NCBI RefSeq assembly: GCF_001422325.1
Contig: NZ_LMMR01000001.1
Span: forward strand, 683,256 to 747,255
Length of the DNA: 64,000 bases
Source: Leifsonia sp. Leaf264
GTDB taxonomy: Bacteria; Actinomycetota; Actinomycetes; Actinomycetales; Microbacteriaceae
Direction: 5' to 3'
A program made the position numbers and the translations under genes. The notes below the pieces were generated by a model. That model searched no databases. It saw only the letters and a list, made by a program, of their open reading frames with translations, and was not told the DNA's origin. Positions 54,022 through 63,185 of the stretch are shown here, piece after piece (the stretch's first letter is position 1; each line of letters begins with the position of its first letter).

Positions 54022-54681
54022 TCAGCGCCGCAGGGCCAGTCGGGCCAGCCTGTTACCGACGAACTGCGCGATCTGCACGAACACGACGATCAGCAGCACA
54101 GCCGCCCAGGTGACGACGGGCTCGAACTGCCTGTAGCCGTAGAGCTGCGCGAAGTAGCCGAGGCCGCCGCCGCCGATCAGTCCGGCCACGGCCGACATGT
54201 CGACGATCGCCACGAAGATGAAGGTGTAGCCGAGGATGAGCGGCCCGAGGGCCTCGGGGATGACGATGGTTCCGAGGATGCGGTACGGCCCGGCGCCCAT
54301 CGACCGCGCGGCCTCGATGACCCCGGGGGCGACGGTCACCAGGTTCTGCTCCACGATGCGGGCGATGGCGAACGACGCGGCCAGCGAGAGCGCGAAGATG
54401 ACGGCGTTGATGCCGATGCCGGTGCCGATGATGAGACGCGACAGCGGCTGCACGGCGGCGATGAAGATGATGAACGGGATCGGCCTGAAGAAGTTGATCA
54501 CGACGTTCAGCGTCACGAAGATCGCACGGTTGGGCAGCAGGCTGCCGGCTCTTGTCGCGTAGAGCACCAGGCCCATCAGCAATCCGGCGGCGCCACCCAC
54601 GAGGAGGGTGATCGAGACCATGTAGAGCGTCTCGCCCGCGGCCTTCCAGAACTCGGACTGCAGCTCGATGAGGGCGTCCAT
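54022..54681 (-). CDS. metI: Methionine ABC importer permease MetI
   Basis: 219 residues, five or six transmembrane helices. Contains the binding-protein-dependent permease EAA loop (EAARSMGAGPYRILGTIVIPEALGP) and the MetI-typical NFFRPIPFIIFIAAVQPLSRL. It forms the channel with MetN. ATG 54681 shares one base with the metN stop (TGATG), so it is translationally coupled. Order metQ-metN-metI on the minus strand. Confidence 0.94.
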   Translation of the reverse strand: MDALIELQSEFWKAAGETLYMVSITLLVGGAAGLLMGLVLYATRAGSLLPNRAIFVTLNVVINFFRPIPFIIFIAAVQPLSRLIIGTGIGINAVIFALSLAASFAIARIVEQNLVTVAPGVIEAARSMGAGPYRILGTIVIPEALGPLILGYTFIFVAIVDMSAVAGLIGGGGLGYFAQLYGYRQFEPVVTWAAVLLIVVFVQIAQFVGNRLARLALRR

Positions 54682-55709
54682 CAGCTCACCTCGGTCACGT
54701 GGGTGCGTTCAGCGATACGGGCGATGGCGGCGTCGATCGCCGCGTCGTCGCCGCGGAGAGCCAGGGTGAGATGGCCGAAGGCCCGGCCCTGGATGTCGTT
54801 GATGCCGCCGTAGACGAGCTCGAACGCGACTCCGGCGTTCACGATCTCGAGGAAGACGGCGGCCTGGTCGGCGTTGCCGTCGCGGAAGGAGATGGTGACG
54901 ATGCGTCCGCGGTGGCGCTCCTGGAGCACGGAGATCTCGGCCGGCGACGGAACGCCCTTGATGACGGTCGACACGAAGCGGCGTGACGACGCGTTCTGCG
55001 GCGCGGAGAACACGTCGAAGACGTCGCCCTTCTCGATCACACGACCGCCGTCCATCACGGCCACCTTCGTCGCGATCGACTGGATCACGTCCATCTCGTG
55101 GGTGATGACCACGATGGTCACGCCGAACTCGGTGTTCACGCGCTTCAGCAGGGCGAGAACCTCCTGCGTCGTCTCGGGATCGAGGGCGCTCGTCGCCTCG
55201 TCGGCGAGCAGGATACGCGGCTCCGTCGCGAGGGCGCGGGCGACGCCGACGCGCTGCTTCTGACCTCCCGACAATTGGTCGGGATAGCTGCGGGCCTTCT
55301 CGCGCAGCCCCACGAAATCGAGGAGTTCGTCGACGCGAGCCGCGATCCGGTCCTTCGGCCAGCCGGCGACCCTCAAGGGGTAGGCGACGTTGTTCCACAC
55401 GTTCTTGGCGTTGAACAGGTTGAACTGCTGGAAGATCATGCCGATCCCGAGGCGGACGGAGCGGAGTTCCCGCTCCGGCCGCCCCGAGATCTCCTCGCCG
55501 TCGATCACCACGCTGCCATCGGTCACCGGCTCCAGGGCGTTGATGAGACGCACGAGCGTGCTCTTCCCAGCTCCGGAGTAGCCGATGATGCCGTAGACGT
55601 CCCCGGCCTCGATGTCGAGGGAGACGTCGTCGATGGCGACGATCGGCTCACCGCCCTTGTCGGGCGACGGGTAGGTCTTGGTGACGTTGCGCAGACTGAC
55701 GAGGCTCAC
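54681..55709 (-). CDS. metN: Methionine ABC importer ATP-binding protein MetN
   Basis: 342 residues. ATPase domain with Walker A IIGYSGAGKSTLVRLINAL, Q-loop GMIFQQFNLF, signature LSGGQKQRVGVARAL, Walker B ILLADEATSALDPETT and H-loop VITHEMDVIQ. A C-terminal NIL domain (about 265-340), which binds methionine and inhibits transport in E. coli MetN, is present, with IVTISFRDG and VYGGINDIQGRAFGHLTLAL. So transport is probably feedback-inhibited. It is 9 nt after metQ. Confidence 0.96.
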   Translation of the reverse strand: MSLVSLRNVTKTYPSPDKGGEPIVAIDDVSLDIEAGDVYGIIGYSGAGKSTLVRLINALEPVTDGSVVIDGEEISGRPERELRSVRLGIGMIFQQFNLFNAKNVWNNVAYPLRVAGWPKDRIAARVDELLDFVGLREKARSYPDQLSGGQKQRVGVARALATEPRILLADEATSALDPETTQEVLALLKRVNTEFGVTIVVITHEMDVIQSIATKVAVMDGGRVIEKGDVFDVFSAPQNASSRRFVSTVIKGVPSPAEISVLQERHRGRIVTISFRDGNADQAAVFLEIVNAGVAFELVYGGINDIQGRAFGHLTLALRGDDAAIDAAIARIAERTHVTEVS

Positions 55710-55718
55710 GCGGTGCGC

Positions 55719-56627
55719 TCAGCCGTTCTTCCGGGTGTCGGCCTCGACGGTCTTGAGCGAGGCCTCGAGGTCGGCGACAGGGGTCTTGACCGCGACGGCG
55801 GTGCCACCGGATGCCTCGAGCAGGCCGTCCTGCACAGCCTTCGTGTCCTGGAAGATCTCGACCAGCTTCTTGTACGTTGCGTTGTCCTTGTCCTCGGCCT
55901 TGGCGGCGAAGATGTTCACGTACGGAAGGGCGGAGGCGTCGGCCGGGTCGTCCTGGGCGATGGCGTCGGAGGCCTTCAGTCCGGCATCCTCGACGTAGTC
56001 GTTGTTGATGATCGCGGCGGCGACGTCGGGCAGCGACGACGGGGTCAGCGACGCCTCGAGCGTGGTGACCTTCACCTTGGACTTGTCGGTGTCGATGTCG
56101 TTCAGGCCGGAGTAGATGCTGCCGCCGCCCTTGAGGCTGACGAGGCCGGCCGACTGCAGTACGAGGAGGCCACGCGCGAGGTTGGCGTCGTCATCCGGAA
56201 TCGCGACGGTGTCGCCCTTCTTGATGTCCTCGACGGAGTCGTACTTCGTGGAGTACAGGCCCAGCGGGTAGATGGCGGTGGAACCGATCGGCACGAGGTC
56301 CTCGTCGGCCGACACGTTGTAGCCGGCGAGGTAGACGATGTGCTGGAACTGGTTGAGGTCGAGCTCGCCCTCGGTGAGCGCCGGGTTCGGCTGGGCGTAG
56401 TCGGCGAAGTCGACCAGGTCGACCGTGATGCCCTCGTCCTTGGCCGCCTCGACGAAGGGCGCCCACTGCGGGTCGCTCTTGCCGACGACGCCGATGGTGA
56501 CGGTCTTGTCAGCGTCGTCGCCCGACGCGCTGGCTGAACCGTTGGCGCACCCCGCGAGGGCGACGACGAGGGGGATGGCGGCGAGGGCCGCGACGATGGA
56601 CAGAGACTTCTTGCTGCTGCGTGACAT
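55719..56627 (-). CDS. metQ: Methionine-binding lipoprotein MetQ (NlpA family)
   Basis: 302 residues. Lipoprotein signal peptide: basic SRSSKKS, hydrophobic core, and lipobox LAGC with Cys about residue 27. The mature NlpA fold has VTIGVVGKSDPQWAPFVEAA, VDFADYAQPNPALTEGELDLNQFQH, KKGDTVAIPDDDANLARGLLVLQSAGL and IINNDYVEDAGL, typical of MetQ. ATG 56627 is chosen at the signal peptide; a longer frame to 56687 is rejected. The 124-nt upstream region has no riboswitch that I recognise. Confidence 0.95.
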   Translation of the reverse strand: MSRSSKKSLSIVAALAAIPLVVALAGCANGSASASGDDADKTVTIGVVGKSDPQWAPFVEAAKDEGITVDLVDFADYAQPNPALTEGELDLNQFQHIVYLAGYNVSADEDLVPIGSTAIYPLGLYSTKYDSVEDIKKGDTVAIPDDDANLARGLLVLQSAGLVSLKGGGSIYSGLNDIDTDKSKVKVTTLEASLTPSSLPDVAAAIINNDYVEDAGLKASDAIAQDDPADASALPYVNIFAAKAEDKDNATYKKLVEIFQDTKAVQDGLLEASGGTAVAVKTPVADLEASLKTVEADTRKNG

Positions 56628-56751
56628 GTCTTCGACGGTATCCAGCGTGGTCGTCACGGGCGGAATCGGCGGGTCACACTTCGTCACGCCGGGCGCGAAT
56701 CGGGGTACAGCACCGCCGCATGCGGTTCGTGGCGCGCCAGCACTCTCCGGT

Positions 56752-58572
56752 TCAGCCCTCCAGCAGCTCCGAGACCTCGAGCCAGCGCACCTCGAGGTCG
56801 GCCACCGTCGACTCGAGCTTCTGCAGCTCGGCGGTGATGGCGCCGAGTCCGGCGTAGTCGCTCTGGTCGTGCACGGCGAGCTTCTCGTGGGCCGCGGCGA
56901 TCTCGCCCTGGTACTTCTTCAGGCGCCGGTCGAGCGAGGACAGCTCCTTCTCGGCGTTGCGCTTGTCCGCCCCGCCGAGGGCCGGCTTGCCCGGCTTCGC
57001 TGAGGCTCCGGATGCGGCCGAGGCTCCGGATGCCGCAGGCTTGCGCGCTGCATCCGTCGCGGCATCCGTCACTCCCCGACGCAGTTCGAGGTACTGCTCG
57101 ACGCCGCGGGGCAGGTGCCTGAAGTGGCCGTCCATGACGGCGTACTGCTGATCGGTGACGCGCTCGATGAGGTAGCGGTCGTGGCTCACGACGAGCAAGG
57201 TGCCCGGCCACGAGTCGAGGAGATCCTCGATGGCCGCAAGCATGTCGGTGTCGAGGTCGTTGGTCGGCTCGTCGAGGATGAGCACGTTCGGCTCGTCGAG
57301 CAGGATGAGAAGCAGCTGCAGGCGGCGCTTCTGGCCGCCCGACAGGTCCTTGACCGGTGTGGCGAGCTGGGCGCTGGTGAAGCCGAGACGCTCGAGCAGC
57401 TGTCCGGGAGTGAGCTCCTTGCCCCCGGCGACGTAGCTGGAGCGCTGGCGGCCGATGATGGTCGAGACGCGCTCGTGCTGCACGTCCTTGAGCTCGTTGA
57501 GCTCCTGGGTGAGGCTCGCGATGCGCACCGTGGTGCCGCGCTTGACCTTGCCGCTGGTGGGCTTGACGGTTCCGGTGACGAGGCCGAGCAGGGTGGACTT
57601 GCCGGCACCGTTGACGCCGAGGACGCCGGTGCGCTCCCCCGGTGCTATCCGCCACTCGATGTCCTTGAGGATCGTGCGGCCGTCGTAGACGACGCCGGCA
57701 TCGAGGATGTCGACGACGTCCTTGCCGAGGCGCGAGGTCGCCATCTGCTTGAGCTCGACGGTGTCGCGGGGCGGCGGCTCGTTCTCGATCAGCTCGTTGG
57801 CGGCGTCGATGCGGAACTTGGGCTTCGCCGTGCGGGCGGGCGCGCCGCGGCGCAGCCAGGCGAGCTCCTTGCGCATGAGGTTCTGCCGCTTGGCCTCACT
57901 CGCCGCCGACATCCGGTCGCGCTCGACGCGCTGCAGGATGTAGGCCGCGTAACCGCCCTCGAAGGGCTCGATGATCTGGTCGTGGACCTCCCAGGTGTAG
58001 TTGCACACCTCGTCGAGGAACCAGCGATCGTGGGTGACGACGATGAGGCCGCCGGAGTTCTGCGCCCAGCGCTTGCGGAGATGCCCGGCGAGCCAGGCGA
58101 TGCCCTCGACGTCGAGGTGGTTGGTCGGCTCGTCGAGGAAGATCACGTCGTGGTCGCCGACCAGCAGGGCGGCGAGGCCGACCCGCCGGCGCTGGCCACC
58201 GGAGAGGGTGCCGACCACCGCGTCCCACGGCACGTCGCCGAGCAGTCCGCCGATCACGTCGCGGGCCTGGGCGTCGCCGGCCCACACGTGCTCGTCGATG
58301 CCGCCGACCACCGCCTGCGCCACGGTCAGCGTCGGGTCGACGGTGTCCGACTGGTCGAGCATGCCGATGTCGACGCCGCGTCGTCGGGTGACGCGTCCGT
58401 CGTCGGGTTCGATGCGGCCGGCGAGCAGGCGCAGCAACGTCGACTTGCCGTCGCCGTTCTTGCCGACGACGCCGACGCGATCGCCCTCATTGAGGCCGAC
58501 CGTGACGCCGTCGAAGATGACGCGCGTAGGGAATTCGAGTCGCAGCTTCTCGCCGCCGAGCAGGTGTGCCAT
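56752..58572 (-). CDS. ABC-F family ATPase (Uup-like)
   Basis: 606 residues, two ABC domains without membrane segments. NBD1: Walker A VVGKNGDGKSTLLRLLAG, signature LSGGQRRRVGLAALL, FLDEPTNHLDVEGI. NBD2: VLGVNGAGKSTLLGLV, LSGGQKRRLQLLLIL, LILDEPTNDLDTDM. A linker with RKELAWLRRGAPARTAKPKFR and a C-terminal coiled-coil (about 530-606) like Uup. ABC-F proteins act on the ribosome; Uup/Ettà-type housekeeping seems likelier than antibiotic resistance. ATG 58572 has TAGGGT 9 nt upstream (58582-58587). Confidence 0.93.
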   Translation of the reverse strand: MAHLLGGEKLRLEFPTRVIFDGVTVGLNEGDRVGVVGKNGDGKSTLLRLLAGRIEPDDGRVTRRRGVDIGMLDQSDTVDPTLTVAQAVVGGIDEHVWAGDAQARDVIGGLLGDVPWDAVVGTLSGGQRRRVGLAALLVGDHDVIFLDEPTNHLDVEGIAWLAGHLRKRWAQNSGGLIVVTHDRWFLDEVCNYTWEVHDQIIEPFEGGYAAYILQRVERDRMSAASEAKRQNLMRKELAWLRRGAPARTAKPKFRIDAANELIENEPPPRDTVELKQMATSRLGKDVVDILDAGVVYDGRTILKDIEWRIAPGERTGVLGVNGAGKSTLLGLVTGTVKPTSGKVKRGTTVRIASLTQELNELKDVQHERVSTIIGRQRSSYVAGGKELTPGQLLERLGFTSAQLATPVKDLSGGQKRRLQLLLILLDEPNVLILDEPTNDLDTDMLAAIEDLLDSWPGTLLVVSHDRYLIERVTDQQYAVMDGHFRHLPRGVEQYLELRRGVTDAATDAARKPAASGASAASGASAKPGKPALGGADKRNAEKELSSLDRRLKKYQGEIAAAHEKLAVHDQSDYAGLGAITAELQKLESTVADLEVRWLEVSELLEG

Positions 58573-58630
58573 ATCCGGTCAACCCTACCCGCGTGGGCCG
58601 GCGACGGATTCCGTCGTCGGGAGCTGGCGG

Positions 58631-58714
58631 AGTCTCGGTGACACGGCGGGGTGTCGGTGACCTGGCGGGGTGTCGGTGACCTGGCGGACGCACGACCATC
58701 CGCCGTGTCACCGA
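58631..58714. repeat. Tandem and inverted repeat between ABC-F and ispE genes
   Basis: Three imperfect 19-20-bp tandem units: 58631-58650, then GTGTCGGTGACCTGGCGGG twice (58651-58669, 58670-58688 with one change). TCGGTGACACGGCGG (58635-58649) is exactly complementary to CCGCCGTGTCACCGA (58700-58714), so a hairpin forms. ACACGGCGG is shared with 33747-33755. No gene lies in 58573-58765. Confidence 0.65.
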
Positions 58715-58765
58715 ACCTCCGCCGAGACGACGGATCCCCGACCCGGACAGGGCGGATGCCGCGGC

Positions 58766-59701
58766 TCAGTCGTGCAGCAGGCGCGCGCCGTGCACCGGCG
58801 CCGTGGCACGCACGGCGGTGAGGCGTGCTGCCGAGAGGGCCACCTGCAGCTCGAGTGCCGAGTCCGCATCCTGGGCGAGGAACGCGACGGTGGGGCCGGA
58901 CCCCGAGACGATCCCGGCCAGGGCGCCGTTCTCCTCGCCGAGTTCGAGGATGTGGCCGAGCCCGGGAGCGAGGTGCAGCGCTGCAGCCTGCAGGTCGTTC
59001 GAGAGTGCGTTGGCGAGCATGCGCGCGTCACCGGCACGGAGGGCCTGCAGCACCTCGGTGTCGACGGTCGGCGCCGTCTCGGCCGGCTGGATGTCGCGGG
59101 CGTTGCGGGTGCGGTGCCGGTCGAGCTCCTCGTACACCGCCGGGGTCGACATGCCGAACTCGGCGATGGCGAGCACCCAGTGGAAGGTGCCCTTGGCCAG
59201 CGCCGGGCTGAGCTGGTCGCCCCTGCCGGTGCCGATGGCCGTGCCTCCGAGGAGCGCGAACGGAACGTCCGCGCCGAGTCTGGCGCCCAGGGTGATGAGC
59301 TCGTCGCGCCCGACCTCGGTGCCCCAGAGCGCGTCGCAGGCGAGGAGCGTGGCGGCGGCATCCGCCGAACCCCCGCCCATTCCGCCGGCGATGGGCACGT
59401 GCTTCTCGACCTCGAGGCGCACTCCCCCGCGGAATCCGGTCTTGCGGGCGAGCAGCCTGGCCGCCTTGATGGCGAGGTTGCTGCCGTCGGTCGCCAACCC
59501 CGAGGTGTCGACGCTGCCGCTGAAGGTCACCGAGAAGTCGTCGGCCGGATAGGCGCGCACGTCCTCGAAGAGCGAGACGGCCTGATAGGCGGAGGCGACA
59601 TCGTGGTATCCGTCGTCCTGACGCGCGCCGACCTTGAAGAACACGTTGATCTTGCCCGGTGCCCGCGCATGCGCGGCAGGCGATGCGGCAGGCAGGGTCA
59701 T
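58766..59701 (-). CDS. ispE: 4-diphosphocytidyl-2-C-methyl-D-erythritol kinase
   Basis: Phosphorylates CDP-ME in the MEP pathway. 311 residues, GHMP kinase. N-terminal [27 protein letters not shown] loop [21 protein letters not shown], and the C-terminal [14 protein letters not shown] 59701 has TAGGTT 6 nt upstream. It follows rsmA by 65 nt on the same strand, as in mycobacteria (ksgA-ispE), and belongs with ispH (1726-2799) in the same pathway. Confidence 0.95.
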   Translation of the reverse strand: MTLPAASPAAHARAPGKINVFFKVGARQDDGYHDVASAYQAVSLFEDVRAYPADDFSVTFSGSVDTSGLATDGSNLAIKAARLLARKTGFRGGVRLEVEKHVPIAGGMGGGSADAAATLLACDALWGTEVGRDELITLGARLGADVPFALLGGTAIGTGRGDQLSPALAKGTFHWVLAIAEFGMSTPAVYEELDRHRTRNARDIQPAETAPTVDTEVLQALRAGDARMLANALSNDLQAAALHLAPGLGHILELGEENGALAGIVSGSGPTVAFLAQDADSALELQVALSAARLTAVRATAPVHGARLLHD

Positions 59702-59707
59702 GCTTCT

Positions 59708-59713
59708 AACCTA
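59708..59713 (-). promoter_or_regulatory. -10 box of a leaderless ispE transcript
   Basis: TAGGTT on the minus strand, 6 nt before ATG 59701. It implies ispE has its own promoter besides any read-through from rsmA. Confidence 0.5.
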
Positions 59714-59766
59714 GCCCGGATGCCGCCGCCGTCAGCCACCCCGACGTGCATGCGGCCGGCATCCGC

Positions 59767-60636
59767 TCAGTCCGTCAGGTGCGATGCCCGCGCCACGGCG
59801 AGGAAGTCGTGCACCGTCAGCTCTTCGCCACGGGCTGTCGGCTTGACCCCGGCCGCCTCCATGGCGGCGGATGCCGTCGCGGAGTCGCCGAGCACGCCCG
59901 AGAGCGACTGCCGCAGCATCTTGCGGCGCTGCTGGAAGGCGCCGTCGACGAGCGCGAAGGTGGCGAGGCGTTCGGCCTCGGTGCCGATGGCGTCGGTGCG
60001 TCGATCGAAGCCGACGAGAACGGAGTCGACGTTGGGCACGGGCCAGAACACCTGACGGCTCACGTTGCCGGCAGTGCGCCAGTCGCCGTACCACGCGGCC
60101 TTCACGCTCGGGCTGCCGTAGACCTTCGATCCGGGCGGCGCGGCGATGCGGAAGCCGACCTCGGCCTGCACCATGACGATGCCGGCGTGGATCGACGGGA
60201 AGTGCTCGAGGAAGTGCAGCAGCACGGGCACCGAGATGTTGTACGGCAGGTTCGCGACCAGGCGCACGGGCGCTCCGGGCAGCTCGCGGATGCGCAGCGC
60301 ATCCTGGTGCACGACCTCGAGGGCGGCATCCGGCTGCATCAACGAGACCGTCTTCGGCAGCTGCTCGGCCAGTCGTCCGTCGATCTCGACGGCGATGACG
60401 GATGCTCCAGCCTCGGTGAGCCCGAGGGTCAGCGAGCCGAGCCCCGGCCCGATCTCGACGACCTGCTCCCCCGCCTGCACGCCGGCGGTCTTGACGATGC
60501 GGCGCACCGTGTTGGCGTCGATGACGAAGTTCTGGCCGAGCTTCTTGGTCGGCGTGACCCCCAGCAGTTCGGCGAGATCGCGGATCTCGGCCGGCCCGAG
60601 GAGACGGGCACCGCCCGCGCTGTGTTCTCCACTCAT
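59767..60636 (-). CDS. rsmA: 16S rRNA dimethyladenosine methyltransferase KsgA
   Basis: Dimethylates A1518/A1519 of 16S rRNA during 30S assembly. 289 residues. SAM-binding VVEIGPGLGSLTLGL, acidic IAVEIDGRLAEQL, and the catalytic NLPYNISVPVLLHFLE (NxPY). N-terminal TPTKKLGQNFVIDANTVRRIV is the family start. ATG 60636 overlaps the tatD stop by 4 nt, giving a metG-tatD-rsmA-(ispE) unit. Confidence 0.96.
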   Translation of the reverse strand: MSGEHSAGGARLLGPAEIRDLAELLGVTPTKKLGQNFVIDANTVRRIVKTAGVQAGEQVVEIGPGLGSLTLGLTEAGASVIAVEIDGRLAEQLPKTVSLMQPDAALEVVHQDALRIRELPGAPVRLVANLPYNISVPVLLHFLEHFPSIHAGIVMVQAEVGFRIAAPPGSKVYGSPSVKAAWYGDWRTAGNVSRQVFWPVPNVDSVLVGFDRRTDAIGTEAERLATFALVDGAFQQRRKMLRQSLSGVLGDSATASAAMEAAGVKPTARGEELTVHDFLAVARASHLTD

Positions 60637-61568
60637 GCGAGTCCTCCTGACGGGACGACGGTGCTGGCGACGGGCTCGGCATCCCAGCGTCCATAGACCT
60701 GCTCGGTGTTCGAGCCGATCTGGGCGGCGAGCACCGAGACGTCGGTGTCGAGGTAGCCGGCCATGGCCCGCAGGGTGTGCGGGATGAGGTACGGCGCGTT
60801 CGGCCGCCCGCGCAACGGCGTGGGCGTGAGGAAGGGGGCGTCGGTCTCGACCAGCACCAGCTCGCGCGGCGCGACGGCGAGGGACTCGCGCAGGTTCTCG
60901 GCGTTCTTGAACGTCACGTTGCCGGCGAAGGAGAGGTACCAGCCGTTGTCGGCGCAGACACGCGCCATCTCGGCATCGCCCGAGTAGCAGTGGAACACCG
61001 TGCGTTCGGGCGCTCCGACGCGCAGCAGGGTCTCGATGACGGCGGCGTGCGCGTCGCGATCGTGGATCTGCAGGGCGAGGCCGTGCCGCTTGGCGATGTC
61101 GATGTGGGCCTCGAAGGAGCGCTGCTGGGCGGCCCGCCCCTCGGCGCTCTCGGTGCGGAACCAGTCGAGCCCGGTCTCACCGACGGCGACCACCCGGGGC
61201 TGCCCGGCGAGCCTGTCGATCTCGGCAATGGCCTCGTCGAGCCCGCCGCGCAGGGCGTACTCGGCGGCCTCGTTGGGGTGGATGGCCACGGCCGCGAGCA
61301 TGCGCGGCTCGATGGCTGCAGTCGCAGCGGACCAACGCGAGGTCTCGATGTCGCCGCCCACCTGGATGACTCCGAGCACGCCGACGGAAGCCGCACGGTC
61401 GAGGTGCTCGCGGTAGTCGAGTCCCTCACCGTCGGCGATCTCGAGGTGGGTGTGGTTGTCGTACACGCCCACCGGCAGCGGCTCGGGCAGCGGCGGATAG
61501 TTCAGGTCGCGTCCGGCTGTCTGCTCGCGGACGCGCACGAAGTCGCCTGTCGGCTCCTCGTTACTCAC
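60633..61568 (-). CDS. TatD family hydrolase
   Basis: 311 residues of the metal-dependent TatD DNase family. Metal ligands appear as DNHTHLEI (HxH), the Glu in VVAVGETGLDW, His in ALQIHDRDAH and His in TVFHCYSGDA, and Asp in LVETDAPFLTP. E. coli TatD is a 3'-5' exonuclease in oxidative DNA repair; the activity here is inferred. GTG 61568 is chosen because GAGG is 6 nt upstream; GTG 61571 is also possible. Overlaps the end of metG by 8 nt. Confidence 0.92.
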   Translation of the reverse strand: MSNEEPTGDFVRVREQTAGRDLNYPPLPEPLPVGVYDNHTHLEIADGEGLDYREHLDRAASVGVLGVIQVGGDIETSRWSAATAAIEPRMLAAVAIHPNEAAEYALRGGLDEAIAEIDRLAGQPRVVAVGETGLDWFRTESAEGRAAQQRSFEAHIDIAKRHGLALQIHDRDAHAAVIETLLRVGAPERTVFHCYSGDAEMARVCADNGWYLSFAGNVTFKNAENLRESLAVAPRELVLVETDAPFLTPTPLRGRPNAPYLIPHTLRAMAGYLDTDVSVLAAQIGSNTEQVYGRWDAEPVASTVVPSGGLA

Positions 61569-63123
61569 CACTCGCCTCGATGCGCGGGAACAGGGCTTCG
61601 AGCGGGGCGACGGATGCTCCGCCGGTCCACTCCCACGCCCGGTCGATGCGCTGCTCGGTGACCGAGCCCTCGCCGCCGAGGGCGGTCCAGAGCTTGGCCG
61701 TGGCCTTCGGCGTCACCGGCGAGAGCAGCACGGCGAGAGTGCCGAGGCCGCGCACGACCGTGGCCAGGACGGTCTCGAGACGGGCCCGGTTCGCCGGGTC
61801 CTTCGCAAGGGCCCACGGCTCCTGCTCGGTGATGTAGAGGTTGAGGGCGTCGACGAGCTCCCACACCGAGGTGATCGCCTCGTGGATGGCGAGGCGCGAG
61901 ATGGCCTCGCTGGCGGCATCCGTCACCGAACGCTCGAGAGCCACGATGGACTCCTCGGCCGGGGTCAGCTCGCCCGCCGTCGGGATGACGCCATCGCAGT
62001 ACCGCGACACCATGGCGATCACGCGGGAGGCGAGGTTGCCGAAGCCGTTCGCGAGCTCGGCCTGGTAGCGGGCCGCCAGGTCCTCCCAGGAGAACGAGCC
62101 GTCCTGGCCGAAGGAGATGGCGCGCAGGAAGTAGTAGCGGAACGCGTCGGAACCGAAGGTGTCGATGATCTGCGACGGCGCGATGCCGGTGAGCTTGGAC
62201 TTGCTCATCTTCTCGCCGCCGACGAGCAGCCAGCCGTGGCCGAAGACCTGCTTCGGAACCTCGAGGCCGGCGGCCAGCAGCATGGCGGGCCAGATGACGG
62301 CGTGGAAGCGCAGGATGTCCTTGCCGACGATGTGGGTCGCGGGCCAACGGCGGGCGAACTCCTCCTCGTCGGCGCCGTAGCCGACGGCGGTGATGTAGTT
62401 GAGCAGGGCGTCGAACCAGACGTAGACGACGTGCGACTCGTCCCACGGGACCTTCACGCCCCAGTCGAACGAGGTGCGCGAGATGGAGAGGTCGGCGAGG
62501 CCGGACTTCACGAAGGAGACGACCTCGTTGCGGGCGCTCTCGGGCTGCACGAAGTCGGGCCGCTCCTCGTAGAGGGCGAGAAGCTGGTCTGCGAACGCGC
62601 TCATGCGGAAGAAGTAGTTCTTCTCGTTGAGCAGTTCGACGGGCTTGGAGTGGATGGCGCAGACCTTCTGGCCCTCGTAGTCGCCCTCGCCGTCGACCAG
62701 GTCGCCCGGCTGCTTGTACTCCTCGCAGCCGACGCAGTAGTAGCCCTGGAACTCGCCCGTGTAGATGTGGCCGGCGTCGTAGAGGTGCTGCAGGAACTTC
62801 TGCACGTTGGTCTCGTGACGCTCGTCCGTCGTCCTGATGAAGTCGTCGTTCGAGAGGTCGACGACCTCGAGCAGCGGCTTCCACGCTTCGGCCACCAGCT
62901 TGTCGACCCACTCCTTGGGGGTGACGCCGTTGGCCGTGGCCGTGCGCAGGATCTTCTGGCCGTGCTCGTCTGTTCCCGTGAGCGACCAGGTGTCGTCTCC
63001 GCTCTGGCGGTGCCAGCGCGCGAGCACGTCCGCGGCGACCTCCGTGTAGGCGTGCCCGATGTGGGGAACGTCGTTCACGTAGAAGATCGGCGTGGTGATG
63101 TAGAAGGAGGAGCCGTCGGACAT
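61561..63123 (-). CDS. metG: Methionyl-tRNA synthetase
   Basis: Charges initiator and elongator tRNA-Met. 520 residues, class I. HIGH-type PHIGHAYTEVAADVLARW at the N-terminus, YYCVGCEEYKQPGD in the insertion, catalytic GEKMSKSKLTG, and a C-terminal anticodon helical bundle ending about residue 520; the extra C-terminal dimer domain of E. coli MetG is missing, as in many actinobacteria. ATG 63123 has TAGGAT exactly 7 nt upstream; an ATG at 63132 would lie in that box. It leads a metG-tatD-rsmA operon. Confidence 0.97.
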   Translation of the reverse strand: MSDGSSFYITTPIFYVNDVPHIGHAYTEVAADVLARWHRQSGDDTWSLTGTDEHGQKILRTATANGVTPKEWVDKLVAEAWKPLLEVVDLSNDDFIRTTDERHETNVQKFLQHLYDAGHIYTGEFQGYYCVGCEEYKQPGDLVDGEGDYEGQKVCAIHSKPVELLNEKNYFFRMSAFADQLLALYEERPDFVQPESARNEVVSFVKSGLADLSISRTSFDWGVKVPWDESHVVYVWFDALLNYITAVGYGADEEEFARRWPATHIVGKDILRFHAVIWPAMLLAAGLEVPKQVFGHGWLLVGGEKMSKSKLTGIAPSQIIDTFGSDAFRYYFLRAISFGQDGSFSWEDLAARYQAELANGFGNLASRVIAMVSRYCDGVIPTAGELTPAEESIVALERSVTDAASEAISRLAIHEAITSVWELVDALNLYITEQEPWALAKDPANRARLETVLATVVRGLGTLAVLLSPVTPKATAKLWTALGGEGSVTEQRIDRAWEWTGGASVAPLEALFPRIEASGE

Positions 63124-63130
63124 GGTGACC

Positions 63131-63136
63131 ATCCTA
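63131..63136 (-). promoter_or_regulatory. -10 box of the leaderless metG operon transcript
   Basis: TAGGAT on the minus strand, 7 nt before ATG 63123. The same bases contain an upstream ATG, which argues that translation starts at 63123. Confidence 0.6.
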
Positions 63137-63185
63137 TTCGGCGCGCCGAGGCCTCCCTGCCGTGTTACCGGGCCACCATGAGGGC

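Noticed and set aside
56628-56751. SAM riboswitch before metQ
   Set aside because: I looked for SAM-I or SAM-IV conserved cores in the 124 nt upstream and found none; a covariance scan would settle it.
58631-58714. Possible CRISPR array
   Set aside because: Units of 19 bp are directly tandem without spacers and no cas gene is present.
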